A stretch of 26,864 bases of DNA from an uncultured Planctomycetaceae bacterium (GTDB lineage Bacteria; Planctomycetota; Planctomycetia; Pirellulales; UBA1268). Made by a program: the position numbers and the translations under genes. Shown in pieces: positions 24,401 to 26,864 of this stretch; positions within the stretch are counted from its first letter, which is position 1, and each line of letters opens with the position of its first letter. Location: positions 1-26,864 of the forward strand of contig CALCGM010000230.1 of NCBI GenBank assembly GCA_937900985.1, read 5' to 3'. The notes below the pieces were generated by a model, which saw only the letters and a list, made by a program, of their open reading frames with translations, was not told the origin of the DNA and searched no databases.

Positions 24401-24701
24401 GCCGCACCGCCACACTCACCGGCTGCAGGCCGACCGCGATCCGCCGCACGATCTGCCGGGTGGCGGAGTCAATCACGTCAAGCGTGTCGGCGGCGGTGTT
24501 GACCACAAACACGAACTCGTCGTGGATCGCCACGGGATCCGCGTGGGGGCTGAGAAACCCAGGATGTCCAGCAGCGGCAAGCGATGGTGGCGTGTCGCTG
24601 GGGGCAGCGGAGGTGCGTTGGCAGAGGCCACTCACGAGCACGCCAGCCGCACCAAGAGCCACAACAAGTCGCATGCAGAATCGGGCAATCACACGCTTCA
24701 C
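21459..24701 (-). CDS. Exported YVTN-type beta-propeller/di-heme cytochrome c protein with extra C-terminal domain
   Basis: About 1080 residues. The signal peptide covers about 1-33 (MRLVVALGAAGVLVSGLCQRTSAA). A YVTN-like propeller follows (about 45-450; repeats such as FVVNTAADTLDVIDSAT, AWVANHVSDSVSVIDIA, VALSSENRIAVIDAAS). Two c-type heme sites come next: CASCH (Cys480, Cys483, His484) and CGNCH (Cys644, Cys647, His648). Between them lies RGLRDTEPYHWDGIPGD, as in di-heme peroxidase-like proteins. The last 120 or so residues (GWEGIVGTWVDKATNG..., FHVGGDTSGGSFLGNWKIDDGG) look like a small beta-barrel, lipocalin-like. It probably works in the periplasm or at the cell surface in electron transfer or oxidation; the substrate is unknown. 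The frame opens at a TTG at 24728. The GTG at 24701 is preferred because GGGAGG lies nine bases upstream and the signal peptide is then complete; the ATG at 24674 is a weaker alternative. It is the first gene of the minus-strand block and overlaps the sigma start (ATGA). Confidence 0.88.
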   Translation of the reverse strand: MKRVIARFCMRLVVALGAAGVLVSGLCQRTSAAPSDTPPSLAAAGHPGFLSPHADPVAIHDEFVFVVNTAADTLDVIDSATRQIVRRIAVGLQPVSVAVRPDGREAWVANHVSDSVSVIDIAAGSTTQFAVVATIQDFDPLTKSTRFDEPVGIAFAESAAGGFKAYVALSSENRIAVIDAASRMVTSHLEIPAQDPRAMAVRNGRLYVAAFESNNQTQLSGGRGDAIDGDLVTFDAWEHSIFNNNVLSLGAVLDIIKHPEVPDRDLFVFDTTNDQLVETVSGVGTLLYGLAVDNSGRVFVTQTDARNDVNGRAGTQGHGLAELENRPFLNRITTIRPGSDATPTFLDLEPLPPEQPADGEAFATPFGIALSDDGSLLVATAAGSDTLFTMATDSGAVVGRVSVGSWPTGIALEHDGTGGLSRAWVLNALSSSVSLVDLRDPATPEVLATIPLDDPTPEVIARGRRAFHTAAASSTGTFSCASCHPDGHTDQLLWVLKTPVVSGGEQIMPRSTMPCRGLRDTEPYHWDGIPGDPYGGINSASVHAAVPATSDREIPESSTRHLIDGGLASTMRHVDDESVNDEGKQGHLSAADRDAMAAFLLDVPYPPAPKRPYTNVVSTRARQGMKLFHVDGDNDPSKPRPNVCGNCHRLPHLVSTNTPGSGMDAPTWRGAYDRWLILPQGRLNIVEFDFYKRVAERGAAEEEIWKFSWGGRERFNPVWDMVLEASTGFVGGFGRQVTLNRETATDGRLSLDLLTSLEQAHRDGSVVLTGEGVWIENDEATPVSFTVDVADELTPAVYRETGHSSRTFSVHELTTAASAGRLVATFTARACPEVTAASPQPAIWTQGPIERQGRQRFPRLAVGETTVTASGRHVHAGAVPLVDGRKAAGSVAIDGDQLTVELAEPPAAGMHLLQLQNPDGLASNDFLFFVRQQGEDDDKAPESLAALLKAAGWEGIVGTWVDKATNGAIAKTSYRWSIPNRVLEVRNEGGNNPSVALIGVNPTNGDVFHVGGDTSGGSFLGNWKIDDGGVATLSLGIAGADGNEFTLQVRHELLDADTMKIIIQLPQPIEIELVRLKEKE

Positions 24702-24737
24702 GATCAGGGGCCTCCCGCAACTCAACAAACTAACAAC

Positions 24738-24755
24738 CAGACTGGCAATCAGACT
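24738..24755. repeat. Spaced direct repeat CAGACT-N6-CAGACT
   Basis: CAGACT occurs at 24738-24743 and again at 24750-24755, a period of 12 bases, in the spacer 37-55 bases before the cytochrome GTG start. Direct repeats a little over one helical turn apart can be activator or sigma recognition sites. With only two short copies, chance is possible. Confidence 0.25.
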
Positions 24756-24782
24756 TTCCCCGCTACAGGCTTCGAACGCTCA

Positions 24783-24851
24783 GCCCGCCTCCATCCTGAC
24801 ATGGGCTTTCTGGCTCGTGACGGTTTTTGTCAGGATTCCGCCAAGGCGGGC
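24783..24851. promoter_or_regulatory. Nested inverted repeat in the divergent spacer between the cytochrome block and the acyltransferase
   Basis: Two perfect inverted repeats share one centre. The inner one is ATCCTGACA (24793-24801) with TGTCAGGAT (24828-24836) around 26 bases. The outer one is GCCCGCCT (24783-24790) with AGGCGGGC (24844-24851). Together they give 17 base pairs interrupted by an unequal internal loop of 2 and 7 bases. The right outer arm can alternatively form a small local hairpin (CCGCC-AA-GGCGG, 24838-24849), so two competing folds exist. The element ends 16 bases before one possible start (24867) of the acyltransferase and could be an operator pair for both genes or an RNA switch in either leader. 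Confidence 0.45.
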
Positions 24852-24902
24852 GTTGTGTGAGTTTTGATGAAGTTTTTTCGCGGCGACACGGGGTGGTTTT
24901 TC

Positions 24903-26744
24903 ATGGACATCGGTCAAGCGACGACACCATCTCCCGGGGCATCCTCAGCGAGTCCTCGCCGCCATGATCTCGATGCCCTGCGGGCGTTTGCGATGCTGCT
25001 GGGCATTCTGCTCCACGGGGCGATGGCCTTCATGCCCTTCCCCTGGATTGTGCAGGACCCGCAGAAGTCGCCCGCTGCTGGCCTGATTGTCGGGATGATT
25101 CACGGCTTTCGGATGCCGCTGTTCTTTGTGATGAGCGGCTTCTTCACGGCCATGCTCTGGCAGAAACGGGGGGCTGGGGCGATGCTCTGGCAGCGGTTCA
25201 TGCGGGTGCTGCTGCCCTGCATGCTGGGGCTTGTGACGATCCTGCCTGCGGGAGAGTGGGTGGCTGCCCGTAGCCGGGAGGCTGTTGCCAGGCAGGACAA
25301 AGGGCAGGGGGCTCAGGCCTCAGAAAACCCCTGGCTGGCTGCCGTGTCGAAGGCTGTGGCCGCTGGGGATGCAGGCCAGCTGGCGGAGCTGCTTGCCCAG
25401 GAAGACGAGGCGGAAGGGCCCCGGCCGCCGCTGGTGGATCCGGTGTCGAAGTCGCCCCTGCTGACCACGGCGGCGGTGCTTGGGCATGTCGATGTCGCCA
25501 GGGAGCTGATCGACCACGGGGCCGATGTCAACGGCCGTGATCAGGGCGGACGGACCGCGATGCACGCGGCGGCCTTCATGGGGAAGGCGGAGGTCGTGGA
25601 GCTGCTGCTCGCACGCGGCGCAACACCGCTGCCCAAGGGGCCGGTCGGCGACACACCGATCGATTCGTCGAGGGTCGACGCCGCCACGACGACGATGCTG
25701 GCCGGTGTCTTGCGGCTGCCTGCTCCCGACATGGAGGAGGTTGAGGCGGGCCGAAAGCGTGTGCGGCAGATGATCGCCACCGCCACTGGAACTGAGCCTG
25801 ACACGGCGGAGGAAGACGAGCCGCAGCGAGCAAAGGGCAACGACGACGAGGAGGCCCGACGGCCGGGGCTTGCTGGTCTTCGCCAGGCCTACACGGCCTG
25901 GCTCACCTCAGAACGGTTTGTGGTGCCGCTCCCGCCGCGTGGCATGCCGCAAAACCTCTTTGTCGGCATGATCTTCGGGCACCTCTGGTTTTTGTGGTTT
26001 CTCTGCTGGCTGGTCGTGGGGTTCGCGATCCTCGCTGGGCTGGCACGCTCGCTGCGGCTTCCGACGCCTCCCCGCTGGATGGTCGTTTCGCCTGCGGTGC
26101 TGCTGTGGCTCGTGCCGCTGACGGCGATCCCGCAACTCTTGATGGGTGTCTTCAGCCCCAACGTCGGGCCCGACACGTCGCTGGGGCTGCTGCCGCAGCC
26201 GCACCTGCTCGTCTACTACAGCATTTTCTTTGGCTACGGCAGTCTGCTCTTCTTTGTGGGAGATCCCGAGAACCGGGTGGGCCGCCGCTGGTGGCTGCTA
26301 CTCCCGCTGGCCGTGCTTGTCTGCTTTCCGGCAGCGGTGGTGTCGATGGGCAATCCGGTGGCAACGGCTGTGCCGCAGGTGCTCTTTGCCTGGCTGATGT
26401 CGTTCGGCCTGATCGGGCTCTTTCGAGCGATGCTGCGATCGGAAAACGCGGTCGCGAGATATATCTCCGACTCAGCCTACTGGCTTTATCTGGCGCACAT
26501 TCCGGTGCTCGTGGCCCTGCAGACCTGGGCTCGCCCCTGGCCCTGGCCGCCGTTGCTGAAGCTCTTCGCGGAATGCGTGCTGGCCACGGCGGTGCTCCTC
26601 GTGAGCTACCAACTCTTCGTGCGTCACACGCCGATCGGCTGGCTGCTCAACGGTCGCCGCGGAAGAGCACGGCGGCCTGAGCTCGAGGCAGCGTCGGCGG
26701 CTGCGTTGTCCTCGCCGACAATGAGCCCTCCAGACGTTGCCTGA
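24903..26744 (+). CDS. OpgC-like acyltransferase 3 family membrane protein with inserted ankyrin repeats
   Basis: About 613 residues. The N-terminal RRHDLDALRAFAMLLGILLHGAM (His38 is the family's conserved His) and IHGFRMPLFFVMSGFFTAMLW are typical of acyltransferase 3 proteins close to OpgC/MdoC, which move acyl groups onto glucans or other envelope sugars. After roughly three helices the membrane domain is interrupted by about 215 residues (120-335). These contain about three ankyrin-type repeats (SPLLTTAAVLGHVDVARELIDHGADVNG; GRTAMHAAAFMGKAEVVELLLARGA; a weaker one on each side) and a charged linker (EPDTAEEDEPQRAKGNDDEEARR). Hydrophobic helices then resume (about 355-570) and end in SDSAYWLYLAHIPVLV, the family's closing motif. 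The frame opens at a TTG at 24864. ATG 24867 and ATG 24903 are both possible; 24903 is chosen because GGGGTGG lies six bases upstream. A terminator follows the stop by 9 bases. Confidence 0.9.
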   Translation: MDIGQATTPSPGASSASPRRHDLDALRAFAMLLGILLHGAMAFMPFPWIVQDPQKSPAAGLIVGMIHGFRMPLFFVMSGFFTAMLWQKRGAGAMLWQRFMRVLLPCMLGLVTILPAGEWVAARSREAVARQDKGQGAQASENPWLAAVSKAVAAGDAGQLAELLAQEDEAEGPRPPLVDPVSKSPLLTTAAVLGHVDVARELIDHGADVNGRDQGGRTAMHAAAFMGKAEVVELLLARGATPLPKGPVGDTPIDSSRVDAATTTMLAGVLRLPAPDMEEVEAGRKRVRQMIATATGTEPDTAEEDEPQRAKGNDDEEARRPGLAGLRQAYTAWLTSERFVVPLPPRGMPQNLFVGMIFGHLWFLWFLCWLVVGFAILAGLARSLRLPTPPRWMVVSPAVLLWLVPLTAIPQLLMGVFSPNVGPDTSLGLLPQPHLLVYYSIFFGYGSLLFFVGDPENRVGRRWWLLLPLAVLVCFPAAVVSMGNPVATAVPQVLFAWLMSFGLIGLFRAMLRSENAVARYISDSAYWLYLAHIPVLVALQTWARPWPWPPLLKLFAECVLATAVLLVSYQLFVRHTPIGWLLNGRRGRARRPELEAASAAALSSPTMSPPDVA

Positions 26745-26752
26745 AACGAAGC

Positions 26753-26785
26753 GAGCCAGTGGGCCGATGAATGGCCCACTGGCTC
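26753..26785 (+). terminator. Terminator hairpin after the acyltransferase
   Basis: GAGCCAGTGGGCC (26753-26765) and GGCCCACTGGCTC (26773-26785) are perfect 13-base complements with a 7-base loop (GATGAAT), beginning 9 bases after the stop codon. CCCTGTTCGTT follows, only a weak T-run. It lies between two convergent gene ends, so it may act on both strands. Confidence 0.8.
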
Positions 26786-26813
26786 CCCTGTTCGTTGGCC
26801 TGCCGATTCATGC

Positions 26814-26864
26814 TCAGCCGAGCATCACCACCGCGAGGGCGACGACGGCGGCACCCATGCTCAC
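26814..26864 (-). CDS. C-terminal end of an unidentified, probably membrane, protein (partial)
   Basis: On the minus strand the last 51 bases read as an open frame of 16 codons ending in TGA at 26816-26814. They encode VSMGAAVVALAVVMLG, which would form the end of a hydrophobic helix. The frame is open to the window edge, the codons are GC-rich like those of the neighbours, and the position tail-to-tail with the acyltransferase across a terminator fits a gene end. The family cannot be told from this fragment, and it could be a chance open frame. Confidence 0.4.
   Translation of the reverse strand: MSMGAAVVALAVVMLG

Noticed and set aside
24702..24902. ECF-type promoter (GGAAC-N16-CGT) in front of the cytochrome gene
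   Set aside because: GGAATC and CGTC occur on the minus strand but only 11 bases apart, which is too close for a functional ECF promoter; no other convincing pair was seen.
1..26864. CRISPR arrays, tRNA/rRNA genes, insertion sequences, phage or plasmid genes
   Set aside because: No regularly spaced repeats, transposase or integrase motifs, terminal inverted repeats flanking a gene, or RNA gene signatures were found by reading both strands.

Overview
The window looks like chromosomal DNA from a GC-rich member of the Planctomycetes, probably a Pirellula-like lineage. The evidence is family content. It holds a DUF1559 protein with a prepilin-type N-terminus and a C-terminal H-X9-DG motif, a PVC-type dehydrogenase/HEAT/CxxCH cytochrome, a planctomycete-style SGNH protein, an ECF sigma factor with a FecR partner, and a propeller/di-heme cytochrome. 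The species cannot be named from this sequence. No rRNA, tRNA, CRISPR array, insertion sequence or phage gene was seen. No gap without a gene exceeds about 245 bases.

Layout, left to right. Positions 1-1110 hold the 3' part of a halogenase-like FAD oxidoreductase (+). Its end overlaps the end of an M48 metalloprotease (-), whose upstream neighbour is lemA (-); a D-2-hydroxyacid dehydrogenase (-) lies further upstream. A divergent spacer (4902-5143) packed with inverted repeats separates it from a DUF1559 pseudopilin-like protein (+) that ends in a strong terminator hairpin. Next on + come a secreted phytase-like/esterase-like protein, an Nramp-related transporter lacking the usual metal ligands, and a very large MscK-like mechanosensitive channel. 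A DUF502 membrane protein (-) and a cytochrome P450 (+) diverge from one another.

Positions 15308-24701 (all -) form the main accessory block. In transcription order it encodes a secreted beta-propeller/di-heme cytochrome with an extra C-terminal domain, an ECF sigma factor, a FecR-like membrane anti-sigma/sensor, an SGNH-like protein with a degenerate active site, and a PVC-type dehydrogenase with its own c-type heme. The first three genes are joined by ATGA and TGATG stop/start overlaps, so the regulator pair is translationally coupled to the cytochrome. My inference is a self-regulated, secreted redox module in which FecR senses an envelope signal and frees the sigma factor.

A divergent spacer with a nested inverted repeat separates this block from an OpgC-like acyltransferase (+) with ankyrin repeats inserted between its membrane helices. 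That gene ends at a 13-bp terminator hairpin. The last 51 bases appear to be the C-terminus of another minus-strand membrane protein. The best candidates for something undescribed are the coupled cytochrome/sigma/FecR/SGNH/dehydrogenase block and the ankyrin-acyltransferase.
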